A stretch of 64,000 bases of DNA from Veillonella agrestimuris (GTDB lineage Bacteria; Bacillota; Negativicutes; Veillonellales; Veillonellaceae): positions 1 to 64,000 of the forward strand of contig NZ_CALPCS010000003.1 of the NCBI RefSeq assembly GCF_943193065.1, written 5' to 3'. Below the pieces are notes generated by a model. It saw nothing but the letters and a program-made list of their open reading frames with translations. It had not been told where the DNA came from and did not search any database. Shown in pieces: positions 44,228 to 53,571 of the stretch (positions within the stretch are counted from its first letter, which is position 1; each line of letters opens with the position of its first letter). The translations under genes and the position numbers were made by a program.

Positions 44228-44269
44228 AAGAACTGTTATAGAAGAATCGCCCTATAACAGTTCTTTTGT
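44228..44269 (+). terminator. terminator of OPT gene
   Basis: 14-bp perfect stem AAGAACTGTTATAG / CTATAACAGTTCTT with a 10-nt loop, then TTTG. Confidence 0.88.
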
Positions 44270-44392
44270 TATAGATAGAGGTTATATATAATTAAAACCT
44301 ATTAATATGATTGGAATTGTTGACCCTACATTTTATCTTTGTTATTATAAATGTATTGAAATAAACAACTTTGTAGTGTAGGAGATAGAACT

Positions 44393-45178
44393 ATGAGAAT
44401 AAAGAGATTAGGAGCCTTGTTAGGGGCTTTCACATTAGCGACGAGTCTATTCATTGCTGGTTGTGGAAGTGATACAGAAACGAAAAGCAATGTATGGCGT
44501 GTTGGGACGGATGCAACGTATGCGCCATTTGGTTTTAAAGAGAAAAATACGGGTAAAATCGATGGATTTGATATTGATATTATCAATGCCATTGCTCAAG
44601 AAGAAGGTATGGAGGCGGAAGTTCAGAATTTGAACTTTGACGCTCTTTTACCAGCCTTACAAAGTAATACATTAGATATTGCTATTTCTGATATGACCAT
44701 ATCTGAAGAGCGTGCTAAGTCTGTAGATTTTAGTAATCCTTACTACATTGCTGGTAGTGGTCTCGTAGTTAATACGGATAATACAGATATTACTAGTTTC
44801 AGCGACTTGTCGGGCAAAACGATTGGTGTGTCCATCGGTTCTACAGGGGCAGAAATAGCTAGTAAGATTCCGAATGCAGACGTTCGTGAATTTAATCTCA
44901 TCGTAGATGCTTTCTTAGAATTGCAAAACCGTGGTGTTGATGTTGTTATTAATGACACACCAGTGAATGAGTTCTATATTGCTAACAAAGGTCGTGGCAT
45001 TGCCAAAATTGTGGGCGAAGACTACGAAGCAGCGCCATTAGGCATCGCTGTGAAGAAGGGCAATACAGAATTATTGGCAAAAATTAACAGCGGTTTAGCG
45101 AAAATCAAAGCAAACGGTAAGTATAGAGAGATTTACAAAAAATGGTTTGGTAAGGAACCACCAGCAGAGCAACAGTAA
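44393..45178 (+). CDS. orphan amino-acid-binding lipoprotein
   Basis: 261-residue SBP_bac_3-family lipoprotein: signal MRIKRLGALLGAFTLATSL with lipobox FIAGC, then GTDATYAPFGF, IDGFDIDIINAIAQEEG and the end YREIYKKWFG. It is a distant cousin of the protein at 2040. No permease or ATPase adjoins it; the next gene, 17 bp on, is a homocysteine methyltransferase, which hints at methionine, S-methylmethionine or a related ligand. GTAGGAGATAG lies upstream of the ATG. Confidence 0.88.
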   Translation: MRIKRLGALLGAFTLATSLFIAGCGSDTETKSNVWRVGTDATYAPFGFKEKNTGKIDGFDIDIINAIAQEEGMEAEVQNLNFDALLPALQSNTLDIAISDMTISEERAKSVDFSNPYYIAGSGLVVNTDNTDITSFSDLSGKTIGVSIGSTGAEIASKIPNADVREFNLIVDAFLELQNRGVDVVINDTPVNEFYIANKGRGIAKIVGEDYEAAPLGIAVKKGNTELLAKINSGLAKIKANGKYREIYKKWFGKEPPAEQQ

Positions 45179-45195
45179 GATAAGAAGAGGTAACT

Positions 45196-46209
45196 ATGGC
45201 TAAGAGGACTGCTTTTTTAGATGTGTTGAAAGAACGAGGTCAACTCGTTTTAGACGGTGCCTTCGGTACGGAATTAGAACGACAAGGTTGTGATATTAAT
45301 GATCCCCTTTGGTCCTCTAAGGTACTTATGGACAATCCAGAAATGATTAAAAAAGTACATATTTCCTACTTAGCCGCGGGTGCCGATATTATTGAAAGCT
45401 CTGGTTACCAAGCGACCGTAGCAGGATTTAAAGCGCATGGTTATGGTACAGAAGAAGCGTTGGAATTAGTTAAGTTGTCCGTTCGATTAGCAGTACAGGC
45501 GCGCAACGAGTTTGTGGAGGCGAAAGCAAATGGTGCAACGACACTGCGAGGCATTACCTTAGGTGAAGAAACAGCTGATGGCGTTCGTTACTTTTCAGAA
45601 GGGGCGTTGCCAAAGCCGTTAGTTGCCGCTTCGGTAGGGCCTTATGGAGCATTTCTCGCTGATGGATCAGAATACCGCGGCGACTACGGAGTAAAGACAG
45701 AATATTTAGAAGTATTTCATTTCCCACGGATGGCTTTATTTGCTGAAGAAAATCCAGACATATTAGCTTGCGAAACGGTGCCTTCTTATGATGAAGCCAT
45801 CGCTATTGCTCGCGTTTTATCGGATCCGTTCACAACTCGTAGCTTGCCAGGATGGATTTCATTTTCTTGTAAAGATAATCATCATATTTCTAGTGGTGAA
45901 ACGATTATTAAATGTGCCGAAATGATTCACAAAGTGCGACCTGTTACAGGTATTGGCATTAATTGCACCGCCCCAGAATATGTAGAGTCTCTCATCAAAG
46001 ACATTCGCTCTGTAACGGATAAACCTATCATTGTGTATCCTAATTTAGGTGAAGTTTATGATGGGCTAACAAAAACTTGGTCTGGTGGGCAGTCGGGGTT
46101 TTTGGACTATGTCCAACGATGGCGTACTGCGGGTGCTGATATTATCGGTGGCTGTTGTCGAACTAATCCAACAGTTATTAGTGAAGTAGCTAAATTATTA
46201 CATGTTTAG
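45196..46209 (+). CDS. mmuM: homocysteine S-methyltransferase
   Basis: 337-residue zinc enzyme that methylates homocysteine from S-methylmethionine (or SAM) to give methionine. AAGAGGT lies upstream. The start LVLDGAFGTELERQG is typical, and the three zinc Cys are in INCTAPE and the terminal GGCCRTNP. Cytoplasmic. It forms a two-gene unit with the amino-acid-binding lipoprotein upstream; no SAM riboswitch is visible in front of the pair. Confidence 0.93.
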   Translation: MAKRTAFLDVLKERGQLVLDGAFGTELERQGCDINDPLWSSKVLMDNPEMIKKVHISYLAAGADIIESSGYQATVAGFKAHGYGTEEALELVKLSVRLAVQARNEFVEAKANGATTLRGITLGEETADGVRYFSEGALPKPLVAASVGPYGAFLADGSEYRGDYGVKTEYLEVFHFPRMALFAEENPDILACETVPSYDEAIAIARVLSDPFTTRSLPGWISFSCKDNHHISSGETIIKCAEMIHKVRPVTGIGINCTAPEYVESLIKDIRSVTDKPIIVYPNLGEVYDGLTKTWSGGQSGFLDYVQRWRTAGADIIGGCCRTNPTVISEVAKLLHV

Positions 46210-46253
46210 CAGATTGTTGTGCACTGAATAGAATGATATAATACTAACGAAGA

Positions 46254-46283
46254 AGACCTAGCTATTTTAATATAGCTAGGTCT
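46254..46283 (+). terminator. hairpin after mmuM
   Basis: 12-bp stem AGACCTAGCTAT / ATAGCTAGGTCT with a 6-nt loop; the T-tract after it is weak (TCATTATG). Confidence 0.65.
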
Positions 46284-46376
46284 CATTATGTGATTAGTAG
46301 TATATTCCTAAAAAGAGTATCTTTAACTCATCATATGTAAAGTGTCTTGTATTAAGTTAGTGAAGAAGGATATATA

Positions 46377-47477
46377 ATGCGATATATAGTAATAGTAGTA
46401 TTAAGCATGCTCGTTCTTATCGGAGGCGGTATATATTGGTTTTTGCAACATCCTTTGTGGGGAGCAAAGCCAGAGGGAGCGCGATTAGCTCGTATTGAGC
46501 AATCTCCGAATTACAGAGATGGTCAATTCCGCAATATAGTAGAAGTACCTATGAATACAAGTGATGGTAGTCGCTGGAAAGGAATTTATCAATTCTTGTT
46601 TGGCGATAAATCAAAATTAGAAGCCAATCCAATCCCTACAGCGTCTGTGAAAGTTGATTTGAAATCTATACCTCGTGACGAAGATATGATTCTTTGGCTT
46701 GGTCATTCCACATTGTATATGCAATTAAGTGGTCAACGCATTCTTATCGATCCTGTGTTATCTGACTATGCATCGCCATTGTGGTTTATTAATAAAGCTT
46801 TCAACGGAAGTCATGTGTATGATGCGGAAGATTTTCCAGAAATTGATGTGCTAATCTTATCTCATGATCATTACGATCATTTAGATTATCCTACGATGAA
46901 AGCCTTAATTCCTAAAACGAAGCGCATTGTGACGCCTCTAGGGGTTGGTGCTCATTTAGAACGATGGGGTGCAAAACCAGAGCAATTAATTGAAGAAGAT
47001 TGGAACACTACCGTGCCTATTGATGAAAACCTACGTATACACGTTGTACCAGCGCAACATTTTTCAGGCCGTTTCTTAACTCCAAACCCTACATTGTGGG
47101 CTGGCTTCGTTTTTGAAACACCGAAACGCAAAGTCTACTTTGGTGGCGACAGTGGCTATGGTGATTTCTTTAAACAGATTGGAACTACTTATGGCCCTAT
47201 GGATATTGCTATTCTCGAAAATGGTCAATACAATGAAGATTGGAGTAAGATCCATAGCATGCCAGAAGAAGTAGCTCAAATTGCCCTCGATGTACAAGCA
47301 AAACAAGTTGTGTCTGTTCACAATAGTAAATTCGTTCTCGCTCGCCATGAATGGCAAGAACCGATGGAGCGTTTGCTCGCTGCGTCAGAAGGAAAAGACT
47401 ATGATTATGTAACCCCTATGATTGGTGAAGTGTGGAACCTCGATGGAGAGGCGCCGCATAATCGTTGGTGGAAGTAA
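46377..47477 (+). CDS. membrane-anchored MBL-fold hydrolase (NAPE-PLD/RomA-like)
   Basis: 366 residues. An N-terminal anchor (IVIVVLSMLVLIGGGIYWFL) is followed by a metallo-beta-lactamase domain: ILWLGHSTLYMQ, ILIDPVLSDYASP, the metal motif SHDHYDHLDYPT, and later FGGDSGYGDFF and VSVHNSKFVLARHEW. The order matches RomA/NAPE-PLD-like phosphodiesterases, which act on membrane lipids. The catalytic domain would be outside the membrane. AAGGATATATA is upstream. Monocistronic, ended by a terminator. Confidence 0.82.
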   Translation: MRYIVIVVLSMLVLIGGGIYWFLQHPLWGAKPEGARLARIEQSPNYRDGQFRNIVEVPMNTSDGSRWKGIYQFLFGDKSKLEANPIPTASVKVDLKSIPRDEDMILWLGHSTLYMQLSGQRILIDPVLSDYASPLWFINKAFNGSHVYDAEDFPEIDVLILSHDHYDHLDYPTMKALIPKTKRIVTPLGVGAHLERWGAKPEQLIEEDWNTTVPIDENLRIHVVPAQHFSGRFLTPNPTLWAGFVFETPKRKVYFGGDSGYGDFFKQIGTTYGPMDIAILENGQYNEDWSKIHSMPEEVAQIALDVQAKQVVSVHNSKFVLARHEWQEPMERLLAASEGKDYDYVTPMIGEVWNLDGEAPHNRWWK

Positions 47478-47501
47478 ATATCTTATAATTCAAATATAGT
47501 G

Positions 47502-47546
47502 AAAGCCAGTAAAGCTGATTTTGATTGCTTTTACTGGCTTTTTTTG
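47502..47546 (+). terminator. terminator of MBL hydrolase
   Basis: AAAGCCAGTAAA.. / TTTTACTGGCTTT stem closed by GC pairs, T7 at the end. Confidence 0.9.
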
Positions 47547-47672
47547 TAATGTTTGAATACGTTGTACTAGTTTTAATTAACATCTAGTAATCTTACTAGT
47601 CTAACTTAATTTTATAAGGACAAATAGTTGTCTATATTCTTAGTTATAATAATTATAAAAGGAGGAATTGAT

Positions 47673-47864
47673 ATGAAAATTACAAACATACAATCTATAA
47701 TGAGATTACCAGATGGAAAACAACCAGAAGAATTTCTTGCTGATCAAATTCGTATAATTGGTAAAATTAGTTTAGGCATACTTGGTGTTTTGTGGAATGT
47801 GATGAAAGAAGAGTCGGAACGAGAAGAAGAGAGACGGAAAAAGAGAACACGCTATCTGTGGTAA
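47673..47864 (+). CDS. small charged protein, unknown
   Basis: 63 residues. ATG 47673 follows AAAGGAGG; an upstream in-frame start at 47628 is not needed. It has one amphipathic or weakly hydrophobic helix (about 22-36, IIGKISLGILGVLW) and a strongly charged Glu/Arg tail. Not recognised. It stands just ahead of the WYL regulator and may belong to the accessory island. Confidence 0.5.
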   Translation: MKITNIQSIMRLPDGKQPEEFLADQIRIIGKISLGILGVLWNVMKEESEREEERRKKRTRYLW

Positions 47865-47970
47865 GTCATTTTAGAATTTGTTATAATCAGGGTGAATTTA
47901 TTAAGTAGATTATGAGCTCGTTGTAAGTTTTAGGCTTTCAATGGCGTATAAAACTGTGGGAAGAATATAT

Positions 47971-49014
47971 ATGAATAATAAATTTACAGCAGATTGGGAA
48001 GAAAAGGTGTCTAAGAAGGCGGTTACATTAGGTGAAAATCAGAAAGAATCAACAGAAAAAATTATGAGAATTCTTTATTTGATGTACACTTTTATGCGGG
48101 GAAACAGTATTTCTATTAGTACTACCGCAAAAGAATTGGGCGTTTCTGAAAAGAGTATATCAAGAGATTTATCAACGATTAAAAATTTCTTGTATGATTC
48201 CCGTAGCCTTGTAGGTAACACTAAGATTATATATTCTCATAAAATGAAAATGCATCATTTAGATAGTGAAGACTGCTTACAAAATGAAGAGTTATTAATC
48301 ATAATAAAAGTATTATTGAGTTCCCGGTTACTTAGCAAAGATGAAACAGAAACCATTATAAGAAAGTTAAAAAGAGCCATGTCGTCTGTTAATAAGACGA
48401 TGATGGATAGCATTATTAAAAGAGAACTACAAGAGTATCAGGAAGTAGCACGAGATAATAATGGAATTATGGATTATGTAGGGAGTCTTATTCGTGCCAT
48501 TTATGAACAAAAGGAACTTACTCTTGCCTATCGTAAAATGGATAAAGAAGAAGTAGTCCGCCGAGTACAACCCCTTAGCATGATGGTATCAGAATATTAT
48601 TTATATTTGATTTGCTATCGCTGTGACGATGAAATAAGGACTCCTATTTATTTTCGCGTCGATCGAATATTGAATATGACTGTTCATAATGATCATTTTC
48701 GAAAAGATAGACATACCGCTATTAACGAAGGCTTAGTGAGACAAAAAGTGCAGTACATGTTTTCTGGGAAAAAACGATGCATTCGTTTCTCTTATAACGG
48801 TCCATCAATAAACGCTATATTAGATAGGATTCCTACAGCACGTATTATAGAAACTCTATCGACAGAAACTATATTAGAAGCGGACATAGAAGGTGATGGT
48901 ATTAAAATGGTATTACTTTCACAAGGTTCGAAAGTAAAAGTGTTGGCGCCGCAAGATTTTGTTGATGAGATGCGAGATGAAATTGCAACTATGTATGAAA
49001 GTTACTCTTCATAG
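47971..49014 (+). CDS. WYL-domain transcriptional regulator
   Basis: 347 residues from ATG 47971 (GGGAAG upstream); an in-frame ATG at 47941 has no clear ribosome site. The N-terminal HTH (STTAKELGVSEKSISRDLSTIKNFL) is followed by the WYL ligand domain (LTLAYRKMDKEEVVRRVQPLSMMVSEYYLYLICY in pieces, then YFRVDRI) and a C-terminal WCX-like extension. WYL regulators of this type often sit in phage-defence or mobile islands and respond to nucleic acids or nucleotides. It stands directly upstream of the phase-variable gene set at 49382-53891, which it may control. Confidence 0.85.
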   Translation: MNNKFTADWEEKVSKKAVTLGENQKESTEKIMRILYLMYTFMRGNSISISTTAKELGVSEKSISRDLSTIKNFLYDSRSLVGNTKIIYSHKMKMHHLDSEDCLQNEELLIIIKVLLSSRLLSKDETETIIRKLKRAMSSVNKTMMDSIIKRELQEYQEVARDNNGIMDYVGSLIRAIYEQKELTLAYRKMDKEEVVRRVQPLSMMVSEYYLYLICYRCDDEIRTPIYFRVDRILNMTVHNDHFRKDRHTAINEGLVRQKVQYMFSGKKRCIRFSYNGPSINAILDRIPTARIIETLSTETILEADIEGDGIKMVLLSQGSKVKVLAPQDFVDEMRDEIATMYESYSS

Positions 49015-49110
49015 TTAATAGAATGATATTACATGTAAGGTAGCAATCTATTAATGGACGAAGTCATTGTATTGATATAACTTAACAATTTAATTGAATA
49101 GTAACAATAG

Positions 49111-49157
49111 CTAGATGAGAAGGAAAGTAGCATTTCTATTCATCTAGTTATTTTTTT
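49111..49157 (+). terminator. terminator of WYL regulator gene
   Basis: CTAGATGA / TCATCTAG stem with partial inner pairing, followed by T7 after GTTA. Confidence 0.7.
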
Positions 49158-49310
49158 ATGTAAATCATTGAATCACTGATACTATAAGTAGTAGTGCAAT
49201 AAGCTATAAATAATTAAGTGGGACATATGTTTGTCTTAGGTAATAGGTATTATGTAAGTAGTAGATATTATAGAGTAATTGAAAATATATGGACAAATAA
49301 GTGTTAAATG

Positions 49311-49339
49311 TTGACGGGGGGGGGGACATTTAATACAAT
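49311..49339 (+). promoter_or_regulatory. promoter with poly-G tract in the spacer
   Basis: TTGACG (49311-49316) and TACAAT (49334-49339) are separated by exactly 17 bp. The spacer begins with nine G, which with the last -35 base make a run of ten G (49316-49325). Gain or loss of one or two G during replication would change the spacer to 15-19 bp and switch transcription. The same two hexamers at 17-bp spacing drive purE (62923-62951), where no G-run is present. As read here the promoter is in the favourable state. Confidence 0.85.
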
Positions 49340-49381
49340 GAATTTGTAATGAGATAATAGCATAGAAAGTGAGGAGTAGAC

Positions 49382-50242
49382 ATGAGATTTAAGGAGTTTT
49401 TAGATATATCAACTAGAAACAAACATCCAGTTGAGCTTTTAGTCGGTGTAGCAAGTGGTTTTTTTAGTAATTCGAGTTCCTATGATGAAGTGATACATAA
49501 GTCAAATGATATATTAGTTAAGAAGCAGGAAGAAGTATGGGTTAGCTATAAACGCTTAAGTCGATATGAAACATCGATTATAGAATCTTTTATTTATTTT
49601 GACGATATAATAAATTCATTCCAGAATTTAGGGGTTCTTAATAGTGGTCGCATAGCAACACTCGTTGCCACTAATACAAATAATGATAATAATGAAAATA
49701 GAGTTGAGGTAGAAGTAAGCTGTTCTGAAGATAGTCTAGTAATGGTAGGGACAGCGACAACGACAGCGAGTCTATCAGCAGTAGGAGGGGTTCTTGGAGG
49801 GATAGTTGGTCTTTTTGGCTCTAGTCGTAAGGATAGTCAGATTGAAAAGTTCATAAGTGAATTAAAAGATAGAGTTACTCAACTAGATATTATACAAACT
49901 GGTATTGAAGAGTATAGAAAACTATTGGAATCTATCATATTTATCTATGAGATGGAACTTACAGAGGTGACCAATCTTGTTTATAGAACACCAGATTGGT
50001 CACAATTAACTAAATTAGAACAAGCTAAAATTATTAATATAGCAGATATAGTGATTCTTTTGAAAGATATATGTAGTAAACATTTCTTAGTAAAAGTAGA
50101 TTCTAGTACTAACAATACATATCCTTATACATATAATAGTGTGAAAGCAGATAAGTTATTAGCATTAGCGCATGCATTAGTAGTATGTAGAATAGGCGAA
50201 AACGCACAATTAGACAAATTACGAACTATTATAGATTTTTAG
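49382..50242 (+). CDS. membrane protein with glycine-rich hairpin, unknown (island gene 1)
   Basis: 286 residues, first gene behind the poly-G promoter; GTGAGGAGTAG precedes the ATG. The middle has a glycine-rich hydrophobic stretch (about 125-148, VGTATTTASLSAVGGVLGGI) of the kind that inserts into membranes as a hairpin, flanked by charged helices with coiled-coil character (about 30-90 and 150-190). No enzymatic motif. The same design recurs in the gene at 50860. Not recognised. Confidence 0.65.
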   Translation: MRFKEFLDISTRNKHPVELLVGVASGFFSNSSSYDEVIHKSNDILVKKQEEVWVSYKRLSRYETSIIESFIYFDDIINSFQNLGVLNSGRIATLVATNTNNDNNENRVEVEVSCSEDSLVMVGTATTTASLSAVGGVLGGIVGLFGSSRKDSQIEKFISELKDRVTQLDIIQTGIEEYRKLLESIIFIYEMELTEVTNLVYRTPDWSQLTKLEQAKIINIADIVILLKDICSKHFLVKVDSSTNNTYPYTYNSVKADKLLALAHALVVCRIGENAQLDKLRTIIDF

Positions 50243-50367
50243 GATATGCTAATTTTATTGATAGTCTGGTTAGTTGTGATGAAGTTATAGGAGAGATAGA
50301 ATCGTTTTCAAGAAGATATTAAAGTTAATTAATTTTAATAGAACGATCAGTGTAAAAGGAGATATTT

Positions 50368-50775
50368 ATGTATTTACAAGATTTACAATTAGAGCAAAAA
50401 GTATTATTTATGGACTTAGCTATTTTAGCTGCACAAGCTAATGATTCATTAGAAGGACAAGAAGAAATGATGCTACAGGAGTACGCTCGTGAAATGGGAA
50501 TTGATGCGCCTACTTCATATGTAGTAAACAAGGAATTATCAGATATTATTAATGAATTAATTGCGATTAGCAGCCAACAAGATCTTAAGAAAATTGTAGT
50601 AGAATTAGTAGCTTTATTATTAGCAGATAATGAGATGGATGAATTAGAAGAAAAATTTTTGCAACAATTTATTAAGGCTACAGAACTTACTCAAAATGAT
50701 GTAGAGCGTGCAAAGCGTTCTATTGAACAGTTGAAAGAGGTTTATGCAAATTTACAAATGTTTATTAAGATTTAG
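50368..50775 (+). CDS. TerB-like all-helical protein (island gene 2)
   Basis: 135 residues, acidic, all helical. AAAGGAG precedes the ATG. Two similar halves, each with an LA.LL.A.. / MD..E..F pattern (LAILAAQANDSLEGQEEMM and VALLLADNEMDELEEKFL), recall the TerB/tellurite-resistance fold with its acidic metal-binding residues. The match is by pattern. TerB-type proteins often accompany membrane-linked stress or phage-resistance complexes. Confidence 0.6.
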   Translation: MYLQDLQLEQKVLFMDLAILAAQANDSLEGQEEMMLQEYAREMGIDAPTSYVVNKELSDIINELIAISSQQDLKKIVVELVALLLADNEMDELEEKFLQQFIKATELTQNDVERAKRSIEQLKEVYANLQMFIKI

Positions 50776-50859
50776 TTGTATAGGCAATTTGTATTTTTCT
50801 GAAAGTGTTCAGGGTATGATTGCTTAGTCCCATAATATATTACATTTAGGAGGATTATT

Positions 50860-51900
50860 ATGTTACCAGCATTATTAATTGGAGCGGCAGTACTTATAGG
50901 CGGAAAAGGTGTTAAAGATGGCATTGATGGCAAAAATATGCAGGATGAAGCTGAACGTTTAAAACGTTCAGCTGAGAGACGTTACGATGAGGGAAAAGAG
51001 AAAGCTGATAAGTGTATAAAAGTAACAGAATCTTCTTTAGAAAAATTAGGGTTACTACAATTATCTATCAGTCAATCGTTTACAACGTTTAGAACATTGG
51101 CAGATGATTTGATTGCAAAAATGAATCAAGCTGGTGTCGGAGAAGGAAAAATGATAGAGATTCCTATAAAGGACTATAAGCTCGAGCAGATTAAATGCAT
51201 AGAAATGGAAGCTGATGATTATTTAGCTGCAACCGCTAAAGGTGTAGCAAGTAGTGCTGCAGCAGGATTTGCTGTGTATGGTGGTGTCATGACCTTTGGG
51301 ACTGCTTCTACAGGCACTGCAATTGCTGGTTTATCTGGTGTAGCGGCTACAAATGCATCGTTAGCTGCTATTGGTGGTGGCTCCTTAGCTGCAGGTGGTC
51401 TTGGTGTAGCGGGTGGTACTGCTATTCTTGGAGGTTTAGTAGCTGCACCAGTTATAGCTATTGCTGGTCGGGCATACAAATCTAAAATGGAAGAAGGATT
51501 AAAAGCCGCCCAACAATATGAGAAAAAAGTAAATGAAATTATAGAAAAGTATAATACTATTTGTGAAAAACATGAAGGCATTCAAATATATGTCAGCCGT
51601 ATTACAAAAGAATTAAAACGGTTAAATCTTAGGTTTAATAAATATATTGAAAAGTTAAAAATGGCTTCTGTCATGAGTGATGAAGAGATTGATAATGCAT
51701 CAGAAGATATCATAACAGATATTTCTAATGGCTATATGTTAGCAGCAATTTTAGCTGATATCATTGCAACGCCTTTATTTAAAATGCGTAAAGAAACAGA
51801 TAAAACAACGGGAGAATCAAGACTAGTACCTAAAACTGATGGAGATCAATGCTTTATTACTAATGATAAGGAAATGGACAAAGTATTAAATTTTAAATAA
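50860..51900 (+). CDS. glycine-zipper membrane protein, unknown (island gene 3)
   Basis: 346 residues; AGGAGG precedes the ATG. A hydrophobic N-terminus (LPALLIGAAVLIGG) is followed by a coiled coil (25-75), then a very Gly/Ala-rich membrane hairpin (about 125-205, with GGGSLAAGGLGVAGG), a second coiled coil (about 205-265) and a helical end. The hairpin resembles those of pore-forming or membrane-deforming proteins. Not recognised. Same design as island gene 1. Confidence 0.65.
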   Translation: MLPALLIGAAVLIGGKGVKDGIDGKNMQDEAERLKRSAERRYDEGKEKADKCIKVTESSLEKLGLLQLSISQSFTTFRTLADDLIAKMNQAGVGEGKMIEIPIKDYKLEQIKCIEMEADDYLAATAKGVASSAAAGFAVYGGVMTFGTASTGTAIAGLSGVAATNASLAAIGGGSLAAGGLGVAGGTAILGGLVAAPVIAIAGRAYKSKMEEGLKAAQQYEKKVNEIIEKYNTICEKHEGIQIYVSRITKELKRLNLRFNKYIEKLKMASVMSDEEIDNASEDIITDISNGYMLAAILADIIATPLFKMRKETDKTTGESRLVPKTDGDQCFITNDKEMDKVLNFK

Positions 51901-51930
51901 ATCCGTTTGACAGAGGACTTAGAAAATAAT

Positions 51931-53571
51931 ATGGATGGGATATTAACAAAACAGTTTGATTGGTTGGAAGAATTAGATAAGACTATAACTAAAGAGCTAG
52001 CTACAACATTTGGATTAGGATTTCTTCTTTTTGAAGATAAAGATGGTGGTGATGTAAACACTATTCATAATGTACGCAAAGGTATTTATGCAACAGAAGA
52101 AGAACGTTTACGGTACAACAACCGCGGAGATTATGATTCTGCGGCTGTTCATAAAGATTCGACATTTATTGCTAATAAACGGAGATTGAAAGCAGAAAAG
52201 GAAGCGGGAACTTTAGTTGATAGATATTCAAATAAAATATTGAACCCCTATGAGAATACTCATACTGATCATACTATCTCAGGTCATGAAGTACATGATG
52301 ATGCTGGACGTGTACTAGCTGAAATTAAGACAGAGGATTTAGCAAACATTGAGGATAATTTTGTTGAAACTACTGCATATGTTAATTTAAGAAAATCTGA
52401 TATGTCACCAGAAGATTTTGCAGATAATTTGCCAACCATGGTAAAAGAAAAAGAAAATCGTATTTATACATTAGAACAAAAATTATCAGACATAAGTGGC
52501 AGTGATGGGCAGACTCGGCACGAGCGGCAAAAGTTACAAAATAAGCTACGCAAAGAAAAAGAGAATTTAAATAATTTGAAAGCGACCAAGCCTGACTTGA
52601 TAAAAGCAGAAGCAAAGAAATCAAGAAAGGCACAGGATAAAATTATCAATAAAAAGTATTATACAAGTAAGAAGTTTTTAGAGAATGCAAGTATTGCATC
52701 AATTAAAAGTGGATTTAAAATGGGCATTCAGCAAGTATATGGTGTCATTTTTAGAGAAATATGGCTTGGGCTGAAGAAGGAGTTGCCTCGAATTTATGAA
52801 AAATGTAAGACTAATTTTAAATTAGGAACATTTTTCAATGAATTAAAAACTGCCATTCAACATATCTGGAAGAAAATTAAGTTAAAATTTCAAGAAATTA
52901 AAGATGTCTTTTTAGAATCTTCTATTATGGGTGCCTTAACAAGTCTAGGAACGACTTTGATTAATACTTTTTTTACAACTGGTAAATTTTGGGTACGAAT
53001 CATTCGTGAAACGTTTGGTAGTATTGTTAGCGCTGCTAAATTAGTTATTTTTAATCCTGATAAATTATCCTGGCCGGAACGAATTAAAGAAGCTTTAAAA
53101 ATTATTTCGATTGCTATAAGTGGTGTACTCGGCCTTTATTTACAGTCGATTTTAGTTAATCTTCTACAGTTTCCAGGTGGCAACTATATAGCTAATTTTT
53201 TATCTGCTGTAGCCACAGGGATTATGACTGTAGGCATAGTATTTTTCTTTGATCATAGTTCGATAATGAAGAAAATTATCGCTTTTTTTGAATCTACAAA
53301 ATCTAAGTATGAGAAGATACTCGAGCAATATCAAGAGATCAATCGCATATTAGATGAGCAAATAGCTGAATATGTAAGATTAGAATTTAACTTAGATACA
53401 GATGAGTTGGCTTACTTGGTTGATGAGATTTATTTAGCTGGTACACCGAAACAATTAGCTGTATATTTGCATCGAGAAACAGAAAAGCGCAAATTAGATA
53501 TTCCTTTTGATTATCAAAATAGTAGTAATATTCGCTCTTGGCTTAAAGAAAAAGTAGGTTCTGATAAGTGA
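51931..53571 (+). CDS. large coiled-coil membrane protein with HNH-like motif (island gene 4)
   Basis: 546 residues from ATG 51931; an in-frame TTG at 51907 is also possible and neither has a perfect ribosome site (GAGGA lies at 51913-51917). Region about 95-125 reads LVDRYSNKILNPYEN then HTDHTISGHEVHDD, which resembles the core of HNH-type nucleases but lacks Cys knuckles. A long coiled coil (about 170-235) follows, then several hydrophobic helices (about 340-450) and a charged end. It follows gene 3 directly, and its stop overlaps the next start by 4 nt. Not recognised as a whole. Confidence 0.6.
   Translation: MDGILTKQFDWLEELDKTITKELATTFGLGFLLFEDKDGGDVNTIHNVRKGIYATEEERLRYNNRGDYDSAAVHKDSTFIANKRRLKAEKEAGTLVDRYSNKILNPYENTHTDHTISGHEVHDDAGRVLAEIKTEDLANIEDNFVETTAYVNLRKSDMSPEDFADNLPTMVKEKENRIYTLEQKLSDISGSDGQTRHERQKLQNKLRKEKENLNNLKATKPDLIKAEAKKSRKAQDKIINKKYYTSKKFLENASIASIKSGFKMGIQQVYGVIFREIWLGLKKELPRIYEKCKTNFKLGTFFNELKTAIQHIWKKIKLKFQEIKDVFLESSIMGALTSLGTTLINTFFTTGKFWVRIIRETFGSIVSAAKLVIFNPDKLSWPERIKEALKIISIAISGVLGLYLQSILVNLLQFPGGNYIANFLSAVATGIMTVGIVFFFDHSSIMKKIIAFFESTKSKYEKILEQYQEINRILDEQIAEYVRLEFNLDTDELAYLVDEIYLAGTPKQLAVYLHRETEKRKLDIPFDYQNSSNIRSWLKEKVGSDK

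Noticed and set aside
49316..49325. Sequencing error as explanation of G10
   Set aside because: The flanking -35 and -10 boxes are at the ideal distance with exactly this tract length, so it is more likely real; raw reads would settle it.
51219..51581. 120-codon antisense frame opposite island gene 3
   Set aside because: It arises from the Gly/Ala-rich codons of the real gene and has a Pro/Ala-rich artificial composition.
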